64,000 bases of DNA from Psococerastis gibbosa (Eukaryota; Arthropoda; Insecta; Psocodea; Psocidae). Positions 55,701 through 64,000 of the stretch are shown here, one piece after another. The position numbers were made by a program, and so were the translations under genes. The first letter of the stretch is position 1, and every line of letters starts with the position of its first letter. The stretch spans positions 20,552,204-20,616,203 of the forward strand of contig OZ020492.1 of the NCBI GenBank assembly GCA_963971405.1, given 5' to 3'. The notes under the pieces are model-generated. The model was not told where the DNA came from and made no database searches. It saw only the letters and a list, made by a program, of their open reading frames with translations.

Positions 55701-58700
55701 TAGTAAGGTTCATTAAAGCACAACGATTAAGGTGGCTGGGACACGTTGTAAGAATGTCTGAAGAACGCATGCCACGAAAAATGTACAAAGCAAGCATGAC
55801 GGGAAGACGACTGCCAGGACGGCCAAGAAACCGCTGGAAGGACGAGTTAGAGAATGACCTTCGCGAGTTGGGAGTCTCCAGATGGTGGAGCGTTGTGCAA
55901 AACCGAGAAGAATGGAGGAGTGTTGTCGAGCAGGCCAAAGCCCACCAAGGGCTGTAGAGCCGGAAGAAGAAGAAGAAGACAGTCATTATGATATTGTGAT
56001 TTCGAATTCTTTTGTCCAGAGAGGTGAAATCTGAAGTAGCCAGTGGGGATATTTGGTGTGCGCCAAAGCGGAGATCGAAGCTGGATCCCATAGTTAGTGA
56101 CTATCTTTGCATTATTCATGCACATTATGGAAACATGACGGAGCAACCAACCACAATGGAGAGGTCCGAATATCTTGGAACTGTCGCAGAACTTGTCGCA
56201 GTTCTGGTGGACCTCAAAATACGGACGGCCAGGTAAAAAACAATACCAGTTCATAATTTTATAAGTAGTTCCATTGAGCGTTGAAGTTAATGTCGATCAA
56301 AATCCCCAATTAGGTGAGCCACCGTCCCCTGCTCTCTCACCCACTAACCCACTAACACAATTAATTCATAATTCAATAGCATGCCTACCATCTACTCACA
56401 CATTGAATTTCGGTGGGCCTCCTCTCACACAGATATTGAGGGCAACAACGTGGCAAATTCTGCTGTCAATCTTTACTTCACTTCACTTATTTAAACTGTT
56501 TTGTTGTTTCTAACGCCTGCTTTCAACATTTCTGCTTTAAGCAACCCTGTCAGCCTGGCGGGGGGAGTAAGTCTGCCTGTTAACCTGAGGCACCCTACGG
56601 ACAGACTCTTTCACCTCGAGGGAAAGGGGAGTTGACTGACAGGGTGGACCTCCTGATTATAGTGGATTCCGAACCGTTTGGGGAACATGGTAAAGCCACA
56701 CGATTAAATCGGAGGTGACCAGGAGTCGACACGAACGTAGACTGACTGGTATTATAGTCTCAGCGCGTTATCATGATGTCCCACCATGTTCCCCTGCCAA
56801 CGCTGTGCACACTAACAAGTTTGTTGCAGTTTGAAACATGCTCTGCTCTAATGGATTCAACATGCCGTTGGCTCCCTTATTTAAACTCGTCATATGTCAA
56901 AAATACAGCACACAACCTCTTAACAGGATACTGGTAGAAAGAGTGTAATGCTGCGAGAGGCAACAAGTAAAAAACTATACAACCACAGGTGGGGGGATGG
57001 TACCTGTTCGAACATCAGATGAGCAGAGGAAGAACAAGTGAGAGTGGTTCGTTTGCGAATAGGGCATACCAGGTTGACCCATAGCCCACTAATGACGGGC
57101 GCTTCACCCGTCACAATAATTGTCTGCTACCGCTTGCAGTTCCTCACATAATTACAGAATGCCCCGATTACACCATGTACCGTACCTTCCCTCCTAATAA
57201 AAAATTCGAAAAAGTGCTTTCCAAAACTCAAAGATTTTTAGTCCAAATTAGGTGAAAAACCATTATTATTTTAAATATAAAAAAATTCCGTGTATTTAGA
57301 ACATAAAATGGTAAGATTTCACCAAATTTCGTGAAAAAACAATTTTTTTTGTAAAGGATAATTATAAATAAGACCAATAACTTGGTTTTTTGCATTTTGC
57401 ACATAAATTTTGAAGTTATCTGAACATTACCTACATTTTTGCTATTTAACGTATTTCCATAGAAATTTTAGTTTGGCCGGAAATCAAGATATACCGTATT
57501 TCATCCATTCCCTTGCTTCCCGACCTCAGATCGCACGTAATTTACTTTTCCTTTCAGTTTTACCACATTATCTTCAATTTCCAATGGGTTTCATCGTACT
57601 ATAATTTGATGTCACTTTTTTCAATTTTTAACGTAACTTACTCGTAATGTTAAATTAGAACAATACCTAACTTATATGGTGTGTTTCAATTTTATGCTTA
57701 TTGTTTCCTCTTCACAGAAATGCGGATGGGAATTCGGCTAAAATATCTGGAGAGATATCATTGTGCTTATTTATGTTCCTGCAGCACTCGGCGAATGACA
57801 TTTGCGACGCAATTTTAAAGAGTAAATTCTTTGGAAAGAAAAGAGATTTTGTAATTTGTAAGCCAGTGTTAAAGTAAGTCATGATTTAAAAAAAAAAATA
57901 CTTTTGAATAGTTTAGCGTACATTTACCTGCAATCGGTAACGTAGCCACGAAATAACTTTCAACATAAACTGAGTCAAAGGCAGATCCAGCCGAAAATTT
58001 TGGGGGAGGGGGGGGGGGTCACAAGTTTTTGTAAGTTTAAAAGGTAATTTTTTGTTGTTGAAAAGTTGAGTTTTATTCAAATTTTTTTTTTACTAGGTAT
58101 CTTATGAATTTACTATGAATGTACTCATTTAGGGGGGGGGGGGGTCATGACTCCCCCCTGACCCCCCCCCCGTGCATCCGCCATTGAACAGAGTAAAGTA
58201 ATTACAAATTCCGAGTGTACTCTTTAAAATCTAAAATAAGAAATGAAATGAATGGTTAGGGAATGCTAAAAGTATAGTCAGTTCATCTACCTTTCTCCAA
58301 CTCTTAAATTGTACAATTAAGTACTTAAATTCATATTTAAAAAATAGGCCTAGCTCATTCCTGGTTAAATGCAAAGATGCCCTATTCATCCCGCTGTTCC
58401 AGAAAAAGAGTATTATTGCGTAGCCTACTCTAAGTGACTTCCAGATTGAAGAGTATACATGTATGAAATAGAGTACAATACACCATTCAGAGTACGGTTG
58501 GCAACCCCAGACCCATTCGATGCCTGGTGATATGCTTTGCATAGTTACCGTATGAATCGAAAACAACTATTACATTTAAACAGGGGTGGGGAAAATGTGT
58601 AAAAACAAATCGGAATACGAGTAATAGAGCAAAGAAATAAACTAAATTTCCATAGTTCTTAAGGTATAGACTATTTATTTCCTTTTTAATTTAATTTTTA

Positions 58701-59081
58701 TTTCCTGATTTTTGTCCACTTTGCCAGGGTTAAAGCAAATCTGCTAATGTTGGGAACAGGCAGGACTTGCGTAATTTTATTAATACAATTTTGCGTCTTT
58801 TTGTTTTCAGAGAACTGTTGAAATCAGACTTAATTATCTTGACGGGTGCTTCATATATTAGATTCGCTCTGATTTTTCACATGTGGAAGAATTTAGAGTC
58901 AGGAATCGAACGCAGAAATGCCACCAGAGTGGCCATTCAAAAGTTGACCACTTTTAGGGAAGTTGAGGCGGAGGCCCAGAATCTGCCAGGGGTGGCACAT
59001 TTAATACCGACCCTTCCCCCCAATGAAAATTTGGCCCACTATTTTTTGGAGCACATTGCAAATTTTGGTATTGTAAAACAG
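52052..59081 (+). CDS. Unit 2 of the unrecognised tandem family
   Basis: Exons: 52,052-52,269; 56,020-56,232; 57,718-57,873; 58,811-59,081 (218, 213, 156 and 271 nt, identical to unit 1). Acceptors are GACTTAG, GTCCAG, TTCACAG and TTTTCAG; donors gtaaga, gtaaaa, gtaagt and gtatgc. All four are open and joined in frame: 286 codons. The protein starts MTTRRINVKKEQSATQ, shares KSLTKTMFPWVNLLE with unit 1, then CIIHAHYGNMTEQPTTMERS, GEISLCLFMFLQHSANDICD, TGASYIRFALIFHMWKNLE and RNATRVAIQKLTT, ending NFGIVKQ. The ATG follows an acceptor directly, so this may be an internal exon. The counterpart of unit 1 exon 5 was not found here; downstream exons at 63,060 may belong. Intron 1 contains a 2.2-kb LINE. 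Function unknown; it looks more functional than unit 1. Confidence 0.6.
52370..52915 (+). repeat. R1 copy in intron 1 of unit 2
   Basis: R1 body with a poly-C run (52,599-52,609), (CAGA)n at about 52,697-52,751 and the complete tail CTACGTATAAATTGGAAAGC. Unit 1 lacks R1 at this place. Confidence 0.7.
53228..53425 (-). mobile_element. LINE C-terminal fragment
   Basis: The minus strand carries a mutated HCKNVRRPHPVQNVQNNCK, matching the RMSEERMPRKMYKAS region encoded near 55,755-55,795, with a (TA)n interruption at 53,312-53,323. Confidence 0.5.
53816..55978 (+). mobile_element. Non-LTR retrotransposon, 5' truncated, with 14-bp target duplication
   Basis: ACAGTCATTATGAT flanks the insert at 53,802-53,815 and 55,979-55,992. 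The body encodes a reverse transcriptase: a basic region (53,982-54,590) ending with AIKRMKNYKAPGKDRFTSEI, and a second frame (54,599-55,957) with NYRGITLLNTAYK, FVDFRQAFDSI (motif A), GVRQGDALSATLFNLAL (motif B) and the YADD active site. The C-terminus has GRPRNRWKDELE and RWWSVVQN, followed by a GAA-repeat tail. A TAG at 54,588-54,590 and a frameshift near 54,650 break the ORF. There is no endonuclease domain upstream, so the copy is truncated and dead. Clade not assigned; several 3' fragments of it lie in the zinc-finger cluster. It is inserted in intron 1 of unit 2; unit 1 has the empty site near 44,450. Confidence 0.85.
53834..53913. repeat. Perfect 35-bp inverted repeat at the 5' end of the LINE
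   Basis: Arms 53,834-53,868 and 53,879-53,913 with a 10-nt loop. The left arm is the inverted copy of the first bases of the truncated LINE body. Such a junction fits 5' inversion during insertion (twin priming) or a template switch. Confidence 0.85.
56340..57150. other. Intron 2 of unit 2, shared and private parts
   Basis: The outer parts match 46,150-46,560 in unit 1. The block 56,520-56,830 (GC-rich, with GCACCCTACGGACAG and GAGTCGACACGAACG) is found only here and contains no clear frame. It is either an insertion in unit 2 or a deletion in unit 1. Confidence 0.4.
57976..58186. mobile_element. hAT-like MITE in intron 3 of unit 2
   Basis: Flanks AACTGAGT and AACAGAGT (57,968 and 58,187) are an 8-bp duplication with one change. 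Unit 1 has the empty site AAAACAGAGTAAAATAATG near 47,300. Ends CAAAGGCAGATCCAG and the inverse of CAATGGCGGATGCA. Poly-G/C runs inside. Confidence 0.8.
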
Positions 59082-59099
59082 GTATGCTAACATGTTTAG

Positions 59100-59240
59100 A
59101 AAAAAACCTGATATATGCGCTGTCGGTAAGAATTTCCGTCTACATGGGGAACCCACTAGCACAGTTACACGTTATAAACGATGTAATCTTTGCTTAGCTA
59201 TTGTATTGTGGTTGTCTAATCGGAGCGAAGATGAATCCAA
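59100..59240. repeat. Intronic block related to the palindromic arm
   Basis: GCGCTGTCGGTAAGAATTTC and CCCACTAGCACAGTTACAC resemble the 5,691-5,918 arm in order. The same block in unit 1 (48,593-48,636 and 49,551-49,600) is interrupted by the hAT-like element. Confidence 0.5.
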
Positions 59241-59869
59241 CAAATACTTATGCTTAAAAGTCTTAAGTGGCTGAGTCAATTAAGAAGACATGGACTGTAA
59301 AAAATATTCACTTTCAAATCAGACACTTTATGTTTTATTACTTTTCTGTACGAAAGTAATAAAAAGAGTAATTTATTACTGTCGACCCAAGTTCTGAAAG
59401 GTTTTACTCTGAATGTCAACTTGGTTTTTCAGTACCTCCTAAAATAGTTGTAAACAGTAAGTATTTACTACTATGCCAAGCCGTACAGCACTGAAAAACC
59501 GCGTGTCTCATTATTCAGAGTGATTTTTTTTCTTAATTTCTATTTATTTTCCATTATAGGCCTAGGCCTACGATGGAGAAAAATACAATTGCTTAAGTTC
59601 GAAACCGGGAGGTTTGTGTGACCACATGTTCATCGCTCATCAAAAATTAAGACTAATTAATATTACTATTTACTAATTTTTTTTTAAAAATATAAACTAC
59701 AATACAACTAATAATATTACTGAATGATACTTTCGTTAACTTGTATAGATTATTCCCCTTTTCAGCTATTTATGTCGGTATTAAATTATTCACTCAATAT
59801 TAAAAAGTCTACAACTATCATCTATTAATTTTTCTTATTTATTTAGTAAATGAAGTTAATTAATATTAA

Positions 59870-60200
59870 CCCTATCAGTCCTGACGGGTCACCAGAGGAA
59901 CACAAATTTGGACAGCCCTAACTCCTAAAACAAATAGGCGCCATACGTGGCAGTCGCGCTAACGTGGCCTTGCGACCATTGTTGTGCGAAATTATTTTTT
60001 CATTCCCCTACTTCGCCGAGTTTTTTGCTTTGGTAAACATTAAAGTAGGCTATTCAAAGTGGCGTCACAAATGGAGGTACCTGGTGAGTTGCCGTAGTTT
60101 TTTTTATTAATTGTGGCTAAGTTAATACTTAATGGTGGAATGATAAGGAAAAAATAGCGTGTCATTGAGAAATACAATACAATAAATTTAATATTTATGT
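59870..60200 (+). other. Possible piggyBac-like terminus, otherwise unassigned
   Basis: Homology with unit 1 ends near 59,865 at a TTAA (59,866-59,869) followed by CCCTATCAGTCCTGACGGG. Such a TTAA-CCC start is compatible with a piggyBac-type end, but I found no matching right end. A short frame MEVPG before a gtgagt lies at 60,072. Confidence 0.3.
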
Positions 60201-60895
60201 ATCCATAAAATTATAGATTTATAATTTATAAAATATATTTCTATTTAAAGTGAAATTACAATAATTATAATATGCGCAGGGCTCAGCCCGTGTGCAGATT
60301 AAATTTGAAAAAAGGTCTAATCTAACATTCCGTAAGTAAGCCAGTATAAGTTGTTTAGTCTTCGTTTGTCGGTGTTAACTCGTTGAGATTTGTTTTAAGA
60401 TATTTTCGAAATACGTTCAATTGTTGGATAGTTTCTATGAATGCTGCGCGGGAGTTTTTTGTAGTGCGTTAGTCCTACGTACTTGGCTTGTCGTTGTATG
60501 TATGTCAGTCTCGTATGGGATACGTCTTGTAGAGGCTGTCTTTACATATATCTAGTGACGTAATAGTGCTGAACTGTTTATAACTGTTTTATTGTGAGTA
60601 TTTTAGCTAATTCATGGAGCTCTTGGCTTGGGAAAGTATTCTCTTTTTTATGTATGACTTTTAGTATTTTTCTTTGGGTAATATTTACTCTTTCAATCAC
60701 ATTTTGGTAAGCTCCTCCCCATGCTACAATTAAATAATGTAAGTGTGATTGCATTAATGCGTGATAGACACTGGTTAGCTGTTTTATATTCAAGATCTGC
60801 CTCAGTTGGTAAAACTTACACATGGTTTTTCTTAATTTAGCAACCACATTTAAAATGTGCTCATCCCATTTATATTTACTACCTATCGAAATGTT
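60200..60895 (-). mobile_element. LINE reverse-transcriptase C-terminal fragment
   Basis: The minus frame 60,847-60,578 encodes CKFYQLRQILNIKQLTSVYH, then LHYLIVAWGGAYQN and ITQRKILKVIHKKENTFPSQ, the region after YADD in jockey/CR1 LINEs. The 3' part with an untranslated tail containing GGGCTCAGCCCGTGTG reaches about 60,200. Confidence 0.65.
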
Positions 60896-60896
60896 A

Positions 60897-61205
60897 TTCC
60901 AAGGTATTTTGCTGGGGCCTCCCCCGGAGAAAAGTTTTGAAAAAATTGGGCCTGAATTATTGGGATTTTAAGCATTTTGAGTAATATTTCGTTTGTGAAA
61001 GTACTTGGTCAATTTGTTGATTTTTCCATGATGTCTTTTATGAAAAATAAGCATTCCATGAATTTCCCTTTCGTTATTGTGGATAGTACGATATGCCTTT
61101 AGCTTCCATAACGTCTTTGTCACCAGAAATCCTGGGGGTGCTATACGGGTGCCCCTGGGGGGGGGGCTAAGCCCCCCAGGACCCCCTATTTACGCCAATA
61201 GTTGA
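60897..61205. mobile_element. Second, truncated copy of the 48,637 element family
   Basis: GGGGCCTCCCCCGGAGAAAAG, AAAATTGGGCCTGAA and the end TTTACGCCAATAG resemble internal blocks and one terminus of 48,637-49,550. The left end is missing. Confidence 0.45.
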
Positions 61206-61268
61206 CTTTCGCAATATCTTGCATTTCGGCTGAATGTTTCGTAATTGTATTCGTAGTGTTTGTCGTAA

Positions 61269-61340
61269 GGCGCGGTTTCCACCGACCGGCTAGGGCTAAA
61301 TAGAAATACGGTGACGTGGTAACAGACATTCAAAACAAAC
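61269..61340. mobile_element. Single arm of the foldback element
   Basis: AAGGCGCGGTTTCCACCGAC and GGTGACGTGGTAACAGACAT match one arm of 20,298-20,683. The second arm is absent. Confidence 0.6.
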
Positions 61341-61649
61341 TATAAAGTATTTAGAAAAAATATAAAAAAATGGCTTACTGATTTGAAAATTAAACAATAA
61401 AGAAAATAAAGAAAATAGGAAATCGAAATAGAAATACAATGATCATACAATATACCACCAACACGCACACACACGTCACTTACAAATTCACTATATTTTT
61501 AAACTTTGATAAAATGTATGTATTTGTAAACTACATGCATTGTATTATATTTAGGATATTGTAAAAATTCCCAGCCTACAACGGGCCTAGCCAATAGGGA
61601 AAAGTGTTAAAAACTGTAAAAAAATGTATTTTGGAAATATATTTTGATT

Positions 61650-62610
61650 TGATTTTGATTTGATTTGAATGGCTTCACTGGACGATTCTGGAAAATGCAA
61701 TGCCAACCGGTTGACTTTGTATGCAGGGTTGGTGTATGTCGTCCCATTCATAATTAGGGATGACAAAAGGGAGCAGTTTCGGCCATATATACTCCGAATA
61801 CATTTCAATGCAATGTACTGTTCGAACTGAGTGGCTATAGAATCTATATCCAAGAAGAGAGCATCGGGTTGGAGGGATGGACGGGGAGGGGGAGAGCCCA
61901 GGGCTCTCTGATATGCAACCCAATTAGTAGTAGTTAGTAGTTTCCATGTTGGCGAAAATGTGTAATTGGAGACGGGCGTTGCGTCATATATTTATTTACA
62001 ATTGGGTTGTGCTCACTAGTGCAGAGGCCCGGGTATACTTCCCATGAAAAGTCACTGCTAATTGAATGGGAAGTGATAGATCTATAACAGACCAGGTACG
62101 CTTGGTAGAAAGGTGTGTGGGTGTCCCGTCATTTAAGAGCTGGTGCGAAAAGGCCTGTACTATGGCCTCAATATCTTCCTCCAAAGAATCTGAAGAAGAG
62201 GTGGTTGTGGATCAGAGGGGTGAATGAGCATTGAAATCGCCCGCCAAGCAAAAGGGGTGCTGAATTAAGCTCTGTATGTCTGATCTGGAGATAGTGAGGC
62301 CAGGTCTAATATAGATTGAGCAGAGAGTTAACGGTTTGTCAAGTAGGCCTAGGGAACGTATAACCACTGCCTGAAATGGAAATGTTAAAGAGATTCTTGT
62401 AGCTGAATGTAAATTGCTGCACCCCCTTTCCGCCGCCCAGGAGTGACGTCATTGTCACAAAAATATATGTAACCTGCAAGGGCAGGTGGAGCCTCTGTCC
62501 GAGACAAATGTGTTTCTTGAAATAGCATTGCATTTGGTGGGAATTTATTGATTAGGTATTCAATTACTGCTAATTTGTGGGCCACACCGTTGGGGTTCCA
62601 TTGTTAAACA
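61650..62610 (-). mobile_element. LINE endonuclease-domain fragment
   Basis: The minus strand near 62,600-62,385 encodes WNPNGVAHKLAVIEYLINKF, LFQETHLS (ETHL metal-site box) and GRRKGGAAIYI, as in the apurinic-type endonuclease at the start of LINE ORF2. Further on LAGDFNAHSPL (DFNAH box) is visible in a shifted frame near 62,250. Frameshifts and stops make it dead. It may belong to the same LINE as 60,200-60,895 or to another. Confidence 0.6.
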
Positions 62611-63059
62611 TACATTAAATTGGTTCATCTGAAGATGAGTTTGTGGGTGAAACGGGAGATTGTTGCCACTGACATCCATTGAGGTGTGTAACTAGTTGTT
62701 AGAAGTTACCACGTGACCTGCCTGCACCTGTAAAGAAGGAACCTCACGAGTATCAGTTTGGTTGACCTTTGATTGCCGATGAGCCTTGGTACGGGCTCTC
62801 CCTTCATTAAGTTGAGACAGTGCAGAAAATTGTTGTTTGGTCTGGCCGAAGTTAAATGTAGTTGGTATTATTTTACTTACAAGGTAAGTGTCATTTTTCC
62901 GCATTACAACACCGTTCACTTAGAGTCTTAGACTTTATAAACATTTGTTATTATGTATTTCATTTCCCTTTAGCTTATTTGAGTGAAATTGTCACTCAGA
63001 TCACAGCTTTGTCCTCAAATATGTGCCAAATGCTCACGTCACGTCACTGCTTTTTTCAG

Positions 63060-63335
63060 ATTCCAAGTAGTGATGATGGCATGGTAATCCTGCCACCACC
63101 ATCCCCTGTACCTACTACACCAGTGATCACTTGTGGCGTTGCCGATGTTGATAGTGATGTTGATTTTTCTGGCATCGACACCGTGAATCTACTACGGCTT
63201 GCAACGGCATGCGCCATTGTTACACCGAGTGCACCATTACTTGCTCCCGATCCCCCTGGTAATATTCCGTCTTGTCCAGTGGATTTTAACCAAATGTCGC
63301 AAGAGTCCAGTTCAGTGACTAATGCACCTTGCATG
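63060..63335 (+). CDS. Exon with SPVPTTP motif (unrecognised family)
   Basis: A 276-nt, phase 0, 92-codon exon between TTTTTTCAG and a gtaagtg donor. The product starts IPSSDDGMVILPPPSPVPTT, contains acidic DVDSDVDFSGID, a LLRLATACAIV helix-like stretch and a proline-rich part, and ends NAPCM. Low complexity and acidic/proline-rich regions suggest a flexible protein segment. It is probably a downstream exon of unit 2 or of a third unit; the phase is compatible with exon 4 of unit 2 (phase 0). The upstream acceptor at 62,983 (CCCTTTAG) is an alternative start. Confidence 0.5.
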
Positions 63336-63521
63336 GTAAGTGTAACAATTTTTTTTTTACTTAACAGCACGGTTACGAGGCCCATTTGTTTCATCAAGTT
63401 GTAGATTATAAATTCATTTGTTGCTTTTCTGTACTTCATTTCCCAAAAGCTGATAAGCTCATATCTCTTATTTATCCTTTAACAGGCGCCAAATACTCAC
63501 GTTATTATGAGCATTTTTCAG

Positions 63522-64000
63522 ATTCCAGAAAGTGATGACGACATCGTAATTCAGTTACCACCATCCCCTGTACCTACTACACCTTTCATCGGGCAATGGC
63601 AATGATGATGGTGATGATGGTATTGTTTTCAATATGGAAGTCATGACGGCTAGTCAGCAACGACTCAAGACCGAGAATGCTTGCGAGCTTGCGGCCGCAT
63701 GTGCCATCGTTTCACGAGCTGTATCCTTTCATACTCCCCAACTCCCTGTCAATATTGGGTCTCCTCCCGGGAATTTTACTCAATCGCCGCGACGATGCGA
63801 GTCAACCAATATATGTTTCGATCTTCCCTGCAAAGTTTCCCAAATGGATTTCAACACCGTTTGTTTTACCCCACCAGTTGCCCCGGGGAGTTTTGAATTA
63901 CAAATAGATGAAACGCTAAGACGTGTTCAAGAGTCCCGTTCAATGACCAATGTGCCTCGTAAAGAATATGTCTGGATTGACCCGGAATGCGAGTCAAGAA
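63522..64000 (+). CDS. Paralogous second exon, frameshifted, open to the window edge
   Basis: After a TTTTTCAG acceptor it starts IPESDDDIVIQLPPSPVPTT, matching the exon at 63,060. That frame ends at a TGA near 63,603. A one-base shift at about 63,585-63,595 opens a frame that runs to base 63,999: GNGNDDGDDGIVFNMEV, ELAAACAIVSRAV (matching TACAIV of the first exon), then TPPVAPGSFELQIDETLRRV and EYVWIDPECES. Either a sequencing or real indel separates the two parts, or the true reading uses another acceptor. The exon continues beyond the window. Confidence 0.45.

Overview
The window is eukaryotic, most likely from an arthropod and probably an insect. Coding sequence is split by introns with GT-AG borders. 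There are no bacterial operons. C2H2 zinc-finger exons, insect-type non-LTR retrotransposons, a piggyBac-like element, tRNA-derived SINEs and many small hAT-like MITEs fill the sequence. I cannot name the species. About two thirds of the window is transposon-derived or duplicated DNA, and runs of nine or more C or G are unusually frequent.

Positions 1 to about 39,100 hold a tandem cluster of C2H2 zinc-finger genes on the minus strand. Each cassette, read right to left, has a conserved promoter or leader block, a short first coding exon of up to 25 codons (exon A), and one large zinc-finger exon joined in phase 0. The copies differ in fate. The copy at 34,982-32,388 is open with six fingers. 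The copy at 13,430-10,514 is open and carries an extra chimeric exon. The copy at 37,022-35,700 is a pseudogene. The copy at 26,943-23,557 has grown eight near-identical 168-bp two-finger units, each with TGA exactly where the first zinc-binding cysteine of the second finger should be. A small fragment at 3,848-3,945 lies in inverted orientation, and a further cassette probably runs off the left edge.

Positions 40,600 to 64,000 hold a plus-strand family I do not recognise, as two tandem units about 9.08 kb apart (42,975-51,259 and 52,052-59,081). Exon lengths 218, 213, 156 and 271 nt and the splice phases are identical between units. Unit 1 has an 879-bp LINE-type insertion inside exon 2 and a GC instead of GT donor after exon 3. 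Unit 2 has a LINE with perfect 14-bp target duplications in its first intron. The two units serve as empty-site controls for each other's insertions. Exons at 63,060-63,335 and 63,522 onward share a SPVPTTP-type motif and look like a duplicated exon pair of the same or a neighbouring gene.

Between the genes lie a roughly 1.1-kb dispersed repeat called R1 here (at least 15 full or partial copies), two SINE families, a 228-bp-arm perfect palindrome inside a 12-bp target duplication, a piggyBac-like element nested in a LINE, and several MITEs with recognisable 8-bp target duplications. Exon coordinates are read by eye from splice signals and paralogue comparison. No transcript evidence was available.
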